Source: Dama dama (taxonomy: Eukaryota > Chordata > Mammalia > Artiodactyla > Cervidae). From it: DNA of 64,000 bases. Under the pieces are notes generated by a model. The model saw only the letters and a list, made by a program, of their open reading frames with translations. It had not been told where the DNA came from and made no database searches. The translations under genes were made by a program, and so were the position numbers. Below are positions 34,381 to 46,204 of this stretch, one piece after another; positions within the stretch are counted from its first letter, which is position 1, and each line of letters starts with the position of its first letter. The DNA lies in assembly GCF_033118175.1 (NCBI RefSeq), contig NC_083698.1:75051001-75115000 (forward strand). The letters are read 5' to 3'.

Positions 34381-34987
34381 CATTATGGGTAAGAGAAGCA
34401 AACAAAGGCAAACCATTAAAATTCAGTACAGAAAGTTCTGCAATAAAAACATTAACTGAGTGCTTACAGAGAAAGGAGTCACCAATTCTGCCTTATGTTG
34501 TCAGGAAAAGAGTCCCAGAAGAAATGAAATATAAGCTAAGTCTTAAAAAGAGACTTTTACCAATTCACTAGGCAGAGAAATAGGGAAAACCATTCCTAGA
34601 TGCGAGAAGACCGTTTTATAAATGCAGAGTCATATCTGGGCATTGTATCTCCAGGGAAGACTCAGAAGTTCATTGTAGCTGATGCAATGGTACCTGGTGA
34701 GAGGAGAGGGGTGGAAGTAAAGGAGAGGCCAAAATTGCTAACCCATCTGGGAAACTTGCAAGACCCAGCCCAAATGGAATTGAATGAGAGGAATGAGTGG
34801 CCAAGCACCCACCTAGGCAAGAGATGCAATCAATCACAAATAACACTGAGGGCCACCAGTGATGGACTGGTGCCAGTGAACTACTGGGCCACCCTTGGGA
34901 TGCACTGTCCAGCTAGGAACTGCCTGGAACGGGATTTTGCACATCAGTGCTGAGCAGGAATTATCCCTCCCATCCTTATCCTACACC
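34381..34987. other. Unassigned sequence, possible ancient repeat
   Basis: The stretch around 34480-34640 (taagctaagtcttaaaaagag ... gaaaaccattcctag) has the look of the same unnamed ancient repeat as 10190-10620 and 41640-41888. A 117-codon frame at 34600-34953 has no known domain. Confidence 0.35.
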
Positions 34988-35370
34988 CATGGTTCTCAAC
35001 CAAGGTAGGATGGGGACAAAACATCACTATTCTGGAGACTATGGGTCTACCTTGTAGGTAGAGCAGGCTTCCCTGGTAGCTCAGCTGGTAAAGAATCCAT
35101 CTGCAATGCAGGAGACCCCGGTTTGATTCCTGGGTTGGGAAGAGGAGGGCGTGGCAACCCACTCCAGCATTCTAGCCTGGAGAATCCCTACGGACAGAGG
35201 AGCCTGGTGGGCTACAGTCCATGGGGTTGCAGAGTCAGACAAGACTGGGCAATTAAGCACAGCACAGTAGGTAGAGCCCAGCGATGCTACTAAACATTTT
35301 TCCATGCACAGGACAGCCCGCACAGGAGAGAATTATCTGGGCCGATCACGCCAATGGTGAGAAATCTGCC
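34988..35370 (+). mobile_element. hAT-like MITE split by a Bov-tA
   Basis: The left part (ggttctcaaccaaggtagga ... ctattctggagactatggg) and the right part (gcgatgctactaaacattt ... gcacaggacagcc ... agagaattatctggg) join across the SINE. It is the same family as 19950-20153, in the other orientation. Confidence 0.7.
35065..35266 (+). mobile_element. Bov-tA SINE with target duplication
   Basis: Complete head and body. The repeat gtaggtagagc is found at 35054-35064 and 35267-35277. Removing the SINE and one repeat copy restores the hAT-like element. Confidence 0.95.
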
Positions 35371-35869
35371 ATACACATAGCAGAAATATTTTAACCACAT
35401 AGAGGCACATAATGGTTTCATCCTCTTTAAATCCAAGACATATATAATTATTTAAAGCAGCTTAATATTTCTTCTATCCTCCTATCTTTTCCTCCTCCCT
35501 GACCTTGAACTTTAACTTCCTGAACTACTGGTTCATCTTCTAACACCTACTTCCGCAATCTGATATCCTCTCTTCGGTTCTTGGCTTCCTTCCCTTTCCC
35601 GTCCCTAGTAACACCTTGCATTACACTGTCTGCACAGTGTTTAGTGTGCTCTCACCTGCATTTGGTACTTACGCCCTCACCAAAGTCCTCTGAGGACAAG
35701 ATAAGCATCATCAGAAAATCTTGTTAGTGAGGAGCCTGGATCACAGCCCTAGCAGAGGTCATAGTCAGACCTCCAATGTGGACTGACTCTGGCATTAATG
35801 CCCTCTCCCCACCAACCCACTGCAGCAGGTTGCCTTCAAAACTTTTTAATTTGAGGATAAAAACTGCCA
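35371..35869. other. Unassigned sequence, no gene recognised
   Basis: Pyrimidine-rich at 35470-35620. A 79-codon minus frame (35724-35963) runs partly into L1 sequence. Nothing recognisable. Confidence 0.4.
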
Positions 35870-36175
35870 TTAAGGTGGGGAAGGATAAATAGGAGGCTGA
35901 AATTAACATACTTCTGTATAAAATAGGTAATGAATAAGACCTACTGTATAGTGCAGGGAACAATACTAATATTATGCAATACTAAAATTATGTAATTAAA
36001 AAAATGAAAAAATAAAATAAAATTATGTAAAAACCTATAGTGGAAAGAAAATCTGAAATAGAATATATATATACACACACATATAGATATAGATGTAAAT
36101 TGAATTTCTGTGCTATACACTTGAAACTTATGTGATATTATAAATCAGTCATACTTCAATAAAAAATTTTTGGAA
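35870..36175 (+). mobile_element. L1 3' end (ruminant type)
   Basis: Sense-strand L1 3' UTR: aataagacctactgtatagtgcaggga and, at the end, tgctatacacttgaaacttatgtgatattataaatcag, then ttcaataaaaaa. An A/T-rich expansion with TATA and ACAC runs (36060-36090) lies inside. Confidence 0.8.
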
Positions 36176-36640
36176 AACTTGCATAAATTCTGACCACTGT
36201 GTAAGCAATTTTAGTATTTTATGGATCTGTGTGTTCAATGATATTTCAATTACACAGTGAGACTTAACAATTCCATTCACTGGGTGTCATATCTTTTTCA
36301 GGATCATTGTAAGTGAAAGTGACTTACAGAAAGAGAAATCTTTCTTCTGCTTAAGGACTGGATGTTTTCTGAATAAGCACTGTTATGTGTAGGATACTTG
36401 ATGAGTATCTTTCCAGCCCTAGCCACATTTCTGCATGTGCTCCTTCGCTTCCTCAAAATCTCCATGGTTCAGAAGGAGTTGTTGGTAGCCATGGCTGATT
36501 CCTTTTGGTACAATGAGTCCAGGGAAGTAGAGATGGACCAAACTGGGCCAGAGTCCCTTTCCTCAAACTTGACATTGATACCACAAGTAGCATTTAACCT
36601 CTCTCCAGGTGGCTACAACACTTAATCTTGGGAGGTATCA
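36176..36640. other. Unassigned sequence, no gene recognised
   Basis: A 75-codon plus frame (36398-36625) has no known motif. No repeat is recognised. Confidence 0.4.
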
Positions 36641-37158
36641 GTTTTCATGTATTTCTAGCAAGTGAACCCTGCACCAAAAAAAGTAGTTTGCAGAAACAGG
36701 ATAATGAAGCAGATGGCCAAACATGAAAATAAATGGGTATCTATATATATAATACAAAAGAAAGAAATTAGACTCCTCCCTTATACCACACACACAAAAA
36801 TTAACTCAAAATGAATCATAGAATAAAGGTAAGTGCTAAAATTCTTGGAAGAAAACATTTGAGGAGAATACTTAAAAACCACTAGGAGAGTAATTTTTAA
36901 ATATTCTCAGCACAAAAAGAAGATGGTAATTATGTAACAAGATGGAGGTGTTAGCTAATGCTATGGTGGTAATTATTTTGTAAGACGTGAGAGCATAAAA
37001 TCAATACATTGTACACCTTAAACTACACAAGTTTACATGTCAATTATATCTCAATAAAGGTAGAGAAAAAATAAAAGTGGAAGAAAAAAATATATAGTTA
37101 AATCTTTGAGGCCTTGGGGTAAGCAACAACTTTTTAGAAAAGATACTCAAAGCACAAA

Positions 37159-37373
37159 GTGAAAGTGAAAGTGAAGTCGTTCAGTCGTGTCCGACTCTTT
37201 GAGACCCCATGGACTATAGCCCACCAGGCTCCTCCATCCAAGGGATTTTCCAGGCAAGAGTACTGGAGTGGGTTGCCATTTCCTTCTCCAGGGGATCTTC
37301 CCAACCCAGGGATCAAACCCAGGTCTCTGGCATTGTAGGCAGATGCTTTACCGTCTGAGCCACCAGGGAAGCC
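37159..37373 (-). mobile_element. Bov-tA SINE, antisense, inside L1
   Basis: Body then head in reverse, close to consensus. Flanks ctcaaagcacaa (37146-37157) and ctcaaaacacaa (37374-37385) differ at one base and look like the target duplication. Confidence 0.94.
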
Positions 37374-37833
37374 CTCAAAACACAAGCAACAAAATAAAAA
37401 TAAATAAATTGGACTTCATTAAAAACTTTTGTGCTTCAAAGGACATTGAAAAAAGGATAAAAGAGAGTGATAGAGAATGAGAATTCTCTATCAATGAGAA
37501 TGATAGAAAATATTTGTAAACCATTTATCTGATAAGGGAAATATATCCAGAATATATCATAAACACAGCAATAAAAAGACAACTCAATTGAACAACAGGC
37601 AGATGTTCTAAAAAGTTATTTCTCTAAAGAGGAGACTAATAACAAGGACAGGAAAAGATACTCAGTGCCATTAGTCATCAGAAGCTAATCAAAACCATGA
37701 GAAGGTAGCACTTCACACCGACTAGGATGACTATAATCAAAAAAGGAAAAAATAATGACCATTGGCAAGGATGTGGAGAAATTGGAGCATTTTCTTGTAT
37801 GTTGCTGGTGGGAATGTAAAATGGTTCAGATAC

Positions 37834-38250
37834 TGTCTTAGCTAGTTTAGGCTGCTATAATAAAATACTATAGAGTATATAATAAAATATTATAGAGTGG
37901 GTGGCTTAAACAAAAGACACTTATTTCCCGCAGTTCTGGAGGTTAGGAAGTCCAAGATTAAGGTGCTGGCAGATTTGCTTTCTGGTGAGAACCCACTTCT
38001 TGGCTTGCAGACAGATACTGTCTGTCTAAGTCCTTACATGGCAGAGAAAGAAGGAACTCAGGTCTTTCCTCCTCTTCTAATGAGGACACTAATCCCATCC
38101 TGAGAGTCCACCCTCATAACCTCATCTAAACCTAATTATCTACCAAAGGCCCCACCTCCAAATACCTCCTAGGCATTCACATTGAGAGTTAGGACTTTAA
38201 CATTTGAATTTGTTTAGGAGGGAGGAGACACAAATATTCAGTCCACAACA
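37834..38250 (+). mobile_element. MLT1A-type LTR inside L1
   Basis: Starts tgtcttagctagtttaggctg and ends acacaaatattcagtccac plus aaca, the full span of an MLT1A LTR. L1 sequence resumes directly (gccactgtggaatagtttgac). Near its start a 21-base unit is repeated with one mismatch (37856-37876 and 37878-37898). Confidence 0.88.
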
Positions 38251-38299
38251 GCCACTGTGGAATAGTTTGACAATTCCTCAAAATATTAATTTACCATGG

Positions 38300-38521
38300 A
38301 AGTGAAAGTGCTCGTCACTCAGTGGTGTCCAACTCTTTGAGACCTCATGGGCTCCAAGGACTGTAGCCTGCCAAGCTCCTCTGTCCATGGAATTCTCCAG
38401 GCAAGAATACTGGAGTGGGTAGCCATTCCCTTCTCCAGGGGATCTTCCCCACCCAGGGATCGAAGCCATGTCTCCTGCATTGCAGGCAGATTCTTTATAG
38501 TCTGAGCCAACAGAAAAGCCC
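38300..38521 (-). mobile_element. Bov-tA SINE, antisense, inside L1
   Basis: Body (gtgtccaactctttgagacctc ... caaggactgtagcctgcc) then head (gggatcgaagccatgtctcctgcattgcagg). It contains a small insertion (ctccaa) in the body compared with its siblings. Confidence 0.92.
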
Positions 38522-39157
38522 AGTATGAACTACCAATTCCACTTCTGCTTATATATCCAAGAGAAATGATAACATATGTCAACATGGAAAGTTGTTTACA
38601 GTATTCATAATAGCCCCAAAGTGAAAACAACCCAAATATCCATCTACTGAAGAATGAATATAAACTGTGTCATATTCATACAATGGAATATTATTTGGCA
38701 ATGAAAAGAAATAAAATGCTGATACATACTATAACATGGATGAACTTTTAAATCATTACAGTAAGTGAAAGAAGTAAGACAGAACAGACAAAGCTATAGA
38801 GACAGAGAGCAGAGCAGAGGTTACTATGAACTATGGGGACTCAAAGAAAAATGAGGACTGACTTCTATCAGACATAAAAGACTTCTTTTGGAGATGATAA
38901 AAAATCAATTCTAAAATTCTAAATCTCAAATGTATTCTAAAATTGAATGTCATGACGGTTGCACAACTCTGTAAATATACTAAATACCATTGAACTGTAA
39001 ACTTTAAATAAATGAATTGTATAACAAGTGAATGATATCTCAATGAAGCTGTTAAAAAAAGGCAAAGAGAACCCTGATGGTATTCCCAGGATTTCCCATT
39101 CCTGAAAACCAGCCCTTAGGATATGTGAGACATTGCAGTTTGCTAATAATTGTGGTG

Positions 39158-39347
39158 TTGTTTAGTCACCAAATCATGTCCAACTGTTTGCGACCCCATG
39201 GACTGCAGGCCACCAGACTCCTCTGGCCAAGGGATTTCCCAGGCAAGAATACGGGAGTGACTAGCCGTTTCCTTTTCCAAGGGATTTTTCCGGGATCAGC
39301 AATGTCTCCAGCATTGGCAGGTGGATTCTTTACCACTAAGCCACTGT
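39158..39347 (-). mobile_element. Bov-tA SINE, antisense, diverged
   Basis: It starts gtggtgttgtttagtcaccaaatcatgtcc and ends ggtggattctttaccactaagccactg in reverse. It shares the 'gttgtttagtcac' tail form with the copy at 4747, so both may belong to an older subfamily. Confidence 0.9.
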
Positions 39348-39699
39348 ACACTGCCTTTTTTTTTTTTTTCAGGGAGTAGGTGCAGATGAAGTTACAATAT
39401 TTGCTGCCAAAAGTAAATGCCAGAATTCCATCACAGGCCAAAAATGGATATTTTTCACATCAAAAACACAGTAAATATATACTTTGTTCTGTACTTGAGC
39501 TGATCCTAACTCAGCCTGTATCTCCAGCTTTTGGTTTTCCCTGCTGACCCCAGAGAATTGTTGTAAAGTGCCAATGAAATACTAGATATGAAAGCTTTCT
39601 GTAAACTTAGGGAAATACGCAAATATATGATATTATCTAGCTTCTGTGCCTCTTAATTTTGATAACTGATTTTTTTCCAGGTATATTGAAGTGAAATAA

Positions 39700-39898
39700 A
39701 AGTGAAAGTGAAAGTTATTCAGTTGTGCCAACTCTCTGTGGCCCCATGGACTATACAGTCCATGAAATTCTCCAGGCCAGAATATACTGAAGTGGATAGT
39801 CGTTACCTTCTCCAGGGCATCTTCCCAACCCAGGGATCGAACCCAGGTCTCCTGCACTGCAGGCAGATTCTCACAAGCTGAGCCACTAGGGAGAAGCC
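39700..39898 (-). mobile_element. Bov-tA SINE, antisense, diverged
   Basis: Body (gtgaaagttattcagttgtgcc ... ccatggactatacagtccatg) with a deletion of the cctaccaggctcctct block, then head (gatcgaacccaggtctcctgcactgcagg). Confidence 0.9.
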
Positions 39899-41888
39899 CT
39901 TCTATATATGTTAATAGCAGGCAAAGAATGCTTTCATTTTATAGGCCAGATACAGGTCGCTTTGTAAGTAGGATGCTATTTAGTTTGTTAAAGCCTAAGA
40001 GTTGAGGATAGAAGATCAGAGCCTGCTAACCTAAAAAGAACTAATAAAACTTCACATCTGAACACACAAGTTTGGAGATCTTAGTCGAGAGGTGATTAGA
40101 CAGTGGATTACATATGACCACAATGGCCTAGGAGAGCTTCTACTCTGGGGAGACCAACAGAAATAATCAACAAGTGGTCTTTTCCAGAACTTCAGTGTGT
40201 TCTGATGGGAACATCTGGGTCTACCACTATCCCTTGCTTGAAGATCTTTAGTCTTCTTCCACTTCTTTAGGAGAAGTGTAGCATGCAAAATTCATGGCAA
40301 GCTACATGCGTGACTTTTTACATCTGGCCCTTCAATCAAGTCCCTGCCCTTACAGCAAGTGCTATGTCTCCTGCTTTATCTCATGCTGACCTATGGTCAT
40401 TTCCTAACTGGTCCTGTTTCCTCACACCACCATGCTTCTACAGAAGTCGTGTCCTCCACAATTTCTGAGTTGCACACAGGAATGAAGCTTCTGATATGTG
40501 AAGATCACTCCAGTGTTACTTCTCTTACGAATATGCTCTATTTTTCCCATGTGGTCTTAGCCATCCTTTCTGCTAAGCTCTCATCATTCCATGTGCAAGT
40601 CTCTACTTAAACAAGCATCAAGTTGAATTGGCATTGTCTGCAAGAAAACCAAACCTTCTAGATAATGAGATATTCAATAGTTTTTCCAAGTCTTCTTTAC
40701 CAGGTTCCAAGGCTGTCAGGGGTTTTAGCAAGTGGATGAGTCTTGAGCAAGAGTTTTGTCAGAAGAGGAGTTCCCAGACCAGCAGGTATCAGTGTGATGA
40801 ATCAATTAGTATTCCTTGTGAACTGTGGGGGCCTATGAAGTACAGGCTTTAAGTATTTTGAATGTGAAAGCTGGCATTGGCTAACAACATCAGCCTAGAG
40901 TAGGAAAACTATGTCCTTGGGCTTAGGAAAGCATCAAAAAAGAAGTCAAAAGTTTTAGAAATAGTACAAGATGTGGTTTTGAACTGCAGAGGTACAAGAA
41001 GAGAAACAAAACCAAAGTGAGGGGAAAGACCAAAAGGAACTGGGCATCTAAGCAGAGGGAACATGATGGGGGAAAGAACAAGGGCTGTGCATTCCCAGTT
41101 CCAATCTCAATCTAATTACATCACGTAACCTCTCTGGTTCCCATTTTCCAAGTTAGTAAAATGGCAGTTTTAAAACCTACTTTTCAGAATTGCTAAAAGA
41201 ATGGAAGGGAAGAATATTTCTCTTCTGTGATAAGGCAATAAAGCCATATTAGCACATGTCTACATGGGGTCCTAGAACATTTCAAAACACAATCATTCGT
41301 ATCAAGCAACAAAAACTCTCTATCAATTGTTACCCTTCAGTATCTGTACCTTTTGTATCTACTTCTATCAATATGTTTCTCAGGGTGTAGTATCATTAAT
41401 TTGCTCTCACTCTTTCTCTTCTACTTGACCCTGGGTTATTTGTGGGCAGGGACTTTATTCCAATTTCCTAACACAATGCATGCCTTTCCCAAAGGAGGTG
41501 CTCCATAAGGACTTGGTGAATGATGCAAGTGAATTTATTGAGAGGACCTTGGGCAAGATGAGAAGGAAAGTTGAATGAATAAAGTTGCAGAGGCAGAATG
41601 ATATAAGCAGACACAAAAGTCACAATTATATTTCCCATGCCAGGATGCTATGGGCAGAATGGGAAGTATCTGTGTTCTGCTTTTAGCTGAGTGTTAAAGG
41701 ATAAATAGGAATTAGTCAAGTAAACAAGATGTGAAAAGGAATTCCAGGCAGAAGGAATGGGATGGAAGCATGGAAATTTGGACAAAGGCCAGCAGATAGT
41801 TTATGTGCATTTGAGAGAGTGAGGTGAGCAGTTTGTGGTCAGGAGTGAGGCGGTTAACCTTGCTAAGAACTTCATATTTCATCTTAGG
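39899..41888. other. Unassigned sequence with old SINE/LINE traces
   Basis: Most of this holds nothing I recognise. A MIR is listed at 41085. The part at about 41440-41540 (ggcagggactttattccaat ... gtgctccataaggacttggtgaatga) resembles an L2 3' end. The part at about 41640-41888 resembles the unnamed ancient repeat seen near 10.2 kb. Frames up to 83 codons (40359-40610) lack motifs. Confidence 0.4.
41085..41210 (+). mobile_element. MIR SINE fragment
   Basis: Sense-strand MIR order: ctaattacatcacgtaacctctctgg, ttcccattttccaagttagtaaaatgg, aaacctacttttcagaattg. It is old and diverged. Confidence 0.65.
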
Positions 41889-42284
41889 ATTATTAGTCAT
41901 GTCCAACTTTTTGGACCCAAAGGACTGAAGCATGGCAGACTTCCCTGTCCTTCACCATCTCCCAGAGTTTGCTGTAACTCATGTCCATTGAGTCAGTGAT
42001 GCCATCCACCGATCTCATCCTCTGTCATCTCCTTCTCCTCCTGCCTTCAAACTTTCCCAGCATCAGGGTCTTTCCAATGAGTTGGCTCTTCACAACAAGT
42101 GGCCAAAGTATTAGAGCTCCAGCTTCAACCTCAATCCTTCCAGTGAATATTCAGGACTGATTTCCTTTAGGATTGACTGGTTGAATCTCATTGCAATTCA
42201 AGGGACTCTCAAGAGTCTTCTCCAACACCACAGTTCAAAAGCATCAATTCTTCGGCGCTCAGCCCTCTTTATGGTTCAACTCTC

Positions 42285-43353
42285 TCATCTGAGAAAGTGA
42301 CTGACTACCAGAAAAATCATAGTTTTGAATAGACAGACCTTTGTCAGCAAGGTAATGTCTCTGCTTTTTAATATGCTGTCCAGGTTTGTCATAGCTTTTC
42401 TTCCAAGGAGCAAGAGTCTTTGAATTTCATGGCTGAGGTCACTATCTGCAGTGATTTTGGAGCCCAAGAAAATAAAGTTTGTCATGGTTTCCATTGTTTC
42501 CCCATCTATTTGCTGTGAAGTGAAGGGATCGGATGCCATGATCTTCATTTTTTAAATGTTGTTTTAAGCCAGCGTTTTCACTCTCCTCTTTCACTTTCAT
42601 CAAGAGGCTCTTTAGTTCTTCTTCACTTTCTGCCATAAGGGTGGTGTCATCTGCGTATCTGAGGTTATTGATATTTCTTCCAGCAATCTTGATTCCAGCT
42701 TGTGCTTCTTCCAGCCCAGCGTTTCTCATGATGTACTCTGCATATAAGTTAAATAAGCAGGGTGACAATAGACAGCCTTGACGTACTCCTCTCCCAAGTT
42801 GGAACCAGTCTGTTGTTCCATGTTTTGTTCTAAATGTTGCTGCTTGACCTGCATACAGATTTCTCAGGAGGCAGGTGAGGTGGTCTGATATTCGCATCTC
42901 TTTAAGAATTTTCCAGTTTGTGGGGAACCACACAGTCAAAGACTTTAGCTTAGTCAATGAAGCAGAAGTAGATGCTTTTCTGGAATTCTCTTGCTTTTTC
43001 TATGATCCAACAGGTGTTGGCAATTTGATCTCTGGTTCCTCTGCCTTTTCTAAAATCAGCTTGTACATCTGGAAGTTCTTGATCACATACTGTTGAAGCT
43101 TAGCTTGGAGGATTTTGAGCATGACCTTGCTAGCATGTCCATGTGAAATGAGTGCAATTGTGAGGTAGTTTGAACATTCTTTGGCATTGCCCCTCTTTGA
43201 GATTGGAATGAAAACTGATATTTTCCAATCCTGTGGCCACTGCTGAGTTTTCCAAATTTGCTGGCATTTTGAGTGCAGCACTTTAACAGCATCATCTTTT
43301 AGGATTTTAAATAGCTCAGCTGGAATTCCATCACCTCCACTAACCTTGTTCAT
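42285..43353 (-). pseudogene. BovB reverse transcriptase remnant (broken)
   Basis: Minus-strand frames at 43000-43353 (SGGDGIPAELFKILKDDAVK, then WPQDWK and the SKVMLKIL segment), 42442-42957 (VRQGCLLSPCLFNLYAEYIMR and RYADD at 42646-42660) and 42285-42548. The codon after the motif A Asp is a stop (42950-42952), and frame changes separate the blocks. The family enzyme copies LINE RNA at nicked target DNA; this copy cannot. Confidence 0.88.
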
Positions 43354-44147
43354 AGTGATGCTTCCTTAGGCCCACTTGACTTAGCACTCCAGGATGTCTG
43401 GCTCTAGATAAATGATCACATCATCATGGTTAGCTGGGTCATTAAGATCTTTTTTGTGTAGTTCTTCTGTATTCTTGTATACTATTCTTGCCACCTCTTC
43501 TTAATCTCTTCTGCTTCTGTTATGCCCATACCATTTCTGTCCTTTATTATGCCAATCTTTGCATGAAATATTCCCTTTGTATCTCTAATTTTCTTGAAGA
43601 GATCCCTACTCTTTCTCATTCTGTTATTTTCCTCTATTTCTTTGCATTTGTTCACTTAGGAAGGCTTTCTTATCTCTCCTCGTATTCTTTGGAACTCTGC
43701 ATTCAAATGGGTATGTCTTTTTCTTCTTTGCCTTTTGCTTCTCTTCTTTTCTCAGCTATTTGTAAGGCCTCCTCTGACAACCACTTCACCTTTTGCATTT
43801 CTTTTTCTTGGGGATGGTTTTAATCACTGCCTCCCATACAATGTTATGAATCACTGTCCACAGTTCTTCAGGCACTCTATCAGATCTAATCCCTTGAATC
43901 TATTTGTCACTTCCACTGTATAATCGTAAGGAATTTGATTTAGGTTGTACCTGAATGGTCTAGTGGTTTTCCCTACTTTCTTCAATTTAAGTCTGAATTT
44001 GGCAATAAGGAGTTCATGATCTGAGCCACAGTTAGCTCCTGGTCTTGTTTATGCTGACCATATAGAGTTTATCCATCTTTAGCTGCAAAGAATATAATCA
44101 ATCTGATTTGGGTATTGACCATCTGGTGATGTCTATGTGTAGAGTCA

Positions 44148-44889
44148 TCACTTGTGTTGTTGGAAGAGGGTGTTTACTATGACCAGTGCATTCTCTTGGC
44201 AAAACCCTATTAGCCTTTCCCCTGCTTCATTTTGTACTCCAATACCAACCTTGACTATTATTCCAAGTATCTTGTCACCTCCTACTTTTGCACTCCAGTT
44301 CCCTATGGTAAAAAGGACATATTTCTTTGGTGTTAGTTCTAGAAGATCTTGTAGGTCTTTATAGAACCATTTGACTTCAACTTCTTCAGCATTAGTGGCT
44401 GGGGCATAGACTTGGATTACCGTGATGTTGAATGGTTTGCCTTGGAAATGAACCAAGATCATTCTGTCATTTTTAAGATTGCACCCAAGTACTGCATTTT
44501 GGACTTTTGTTGACTATGAAGGCTACTCCATTTCTTCTAAGGGCTTCTTGTCTACAGCAGTAGATATAATGATCATCTGAATTAAATTCTCCCATTCCCA
44601 TCCATTTTAGTTCACTGATTTTTAAAATGTCAGTGTTCACTCTTGCCATCTCCTGTTTGACCACTTCCAATTTACCTTGATTCATGGACATAACATTCCA
44701 GGTTCTTATGCAATATTGTTCTTTATAGCATCGGGCTTTACTTTCACCATCAGACACATCCACACCTGGGCATTGTTTCTGCTTTGGCTCAACTTTTTCA
44801 TTCCTTCTGGAGTTATTTCTCCACTCTTCTCCAGTAGCAAAGAGGGCACCTACCGACCTGGGGAGTTCATCTTTCAGTGTGAAAGGCAT
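44148..44889 (-). pseudogene. BovB AP-type endonuclease remnant (broken)
   Basis: The frame at 44473-44889 has IRTWNVMSMN (motif with the conserved Asn) and KISELKWMG (conserved Glu). The frame at 44148-44462 has VIQVYAPATNAEE and the later TIGNWSAKVGG. In active relatives that last motif is usually GDWNAKVG, so the catalytic Asp is Asn here. A frameshift separates the two frames. Confidence 0.85.
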
Positions 44890-45984
44890 CTTTATGCCTT
44901 TTTCATACTGCTCATGGGGTTCTCAAGTCAAGACTACTGAAGTGGTTTGCCATTCCCTTCTCCAGTGGACCACATTTTGTCAAAACTCTTCACTATGACC
45001 CATTCCTCCTGGGTAGCCCCACACAGCATGGCTTATACTTTTACTGATTTAGACAAGACTGTCATCTATCTGATCAGCTTGGTTAGTTTTCTGTGATTGT
45101 GGTTTTCATTCTGTCTGCCCTCAAATGGATGCGGATAAGAGTCTTGTGGAAGCTTCCTGACGGGCTGGACTGGCTGTAGGGGAAACCGGGTCTTGCTCTG
45201 GTGGGCAAGGCCATGCTCAGTAAGTCTTTAATGCAATTTTCTGCTCATGGGTGTTGCTGTGTCTCTTTCCTGTAGTTTGGCTTGATACCAAACCGTGGTA
45301 GGGGTAATGGTGACCTCCTTCGAAACGACTTATGCCTACACTGTTGTATCCAGTGCCCCTGGCCCCACGGCAGGCCACTGTCAACCCACGCTTCTGCCCA
45401 AGACTCCTGAACACTCACAGGCAAGTCTGGCTCAGTTTCTTGTGGGGTCACTACTCCTTTCTCCTGAGTCCAGCATGCACAAGATTTTGTTTATACCCTC
45501 CAAGGATCTCTGTTGCCTCAGTGTTTTGGAAGTTCTGTAATCAAATCCCACTGGCCTTCAAAGTCAAATTCCCTGGGGGTTCTCAATCCCTTTGCTGGAT
45601 CCCCAGATTGGGAAATCTGTTGTGGACCTTAGAATGTTTGCTAAAGTGTGAGAACTTCTTTGGTAAAATTGTTCTCCAGTTCGTGGGTCACCCTTCACCC
45701 TAAGGTAAGGAAAAGCTACTAATGGGGCTTAGGCAGAAAAATATGTGATAGTATTGCCATGAAAAGAAAACCAAATGGATCCCAGATCAAAGACAACCTG
45801 AGGGGGAAAGGGGGACCAGTTTGAAGGGTATTGCAGTCCTCTTCTTGGGAGATGATGTGACTGAACAAGCCCAGAAGAGTGGGAATAAAGGTGGACAATT
45901 CTCTGGGGTGTTTTGCTAAAGCAGGGCCATGTTAATAAGCACAGAGCTTTGCCAATGACCATGAAGTAAAGAATTAAGGGGAGA

Positions 45985-46204
45985 CATTTTCTCAGGTGGG
46001 TCCATGGTAATGAATTCACCTGCCAATACAGGAGATACAAGAGATGCAGTGTCAATCCCTGGGTCAGGAACATCCCCTGGAGTAGGAAATGGCAACCTGC
46101 TCCAGTAGTCTTGCCTTGAACATTCCATGGACAGAGGAGCCTGGTGGACTACAGTCCTTGGCATTGCAAAGAGTCAGACATGACTGACCAACTGAGCACA
46201 CACA
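45985..46204 (+). mobile_element. Bov-tA SINE, diverged
   Basis: Diverged head (ttctcaggtgggtccatggtaatgaattcacctgcc in parts) and Bov-A body (gcaacctgctccagtagtcttgcc ... gagtcagacatgactgacc), with an ACACACACA tail. The head carries a small internal duplication (gagatacaagagatgcag). Confidence 0.9.

Larger units (their letters stand above)
36641..39055 (+). mobile_element. Old L1 sequence in pieces, sense, hosting an LTR and two SINEs
   Basis: L1 remnants lie at about 36720-37145, 37387-37833, 38251-38299 and 38522-39055. Examples are attagactcctccctta, gaaggtagcacttcacac, gcaaggatgtggagaaattggagc, catccatctactgaagaatgaat and ttggcaatgaaaag. A distinct L1 3' end (ttacatgtcaattatatctcaataaa) ends near 37070, so at least two L1 copies are involved. 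Confidence 0.75.
41889..45708 (-). mobile_element. BovB LINE, antisense, longest copy in the window
   Basis: About 3.8 kb in reverse: a 3' UTR lacking the outermost tail (41889 on), the ORF2 C-terminal part, RT (42.3-43.4 kb), the linker (43.4-44.1 kb), the apurinic-type endonuclease (44.1-44.9 kb) and probable 5' sequence to about 45708. The 5' limit is uncertain. No clear target duplication is seen. All coding parts are broken by frameshifts and stops. Confidence 0.9.

Noticed and set aside
37834..38250. Possible endogenous retrovirus coding region next to the MLT1 LTRs
   Set aside because: Only solitary LTRs are present at 17.8, 21.5 and 37.8 kb. No gag-, pol- or env-like sequence was seen beside them.
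45332..45703. 123-codon plus-strand frame
   Set aside because: It lies on the antisense side of the probable BovB 5' region and resembles no protein.
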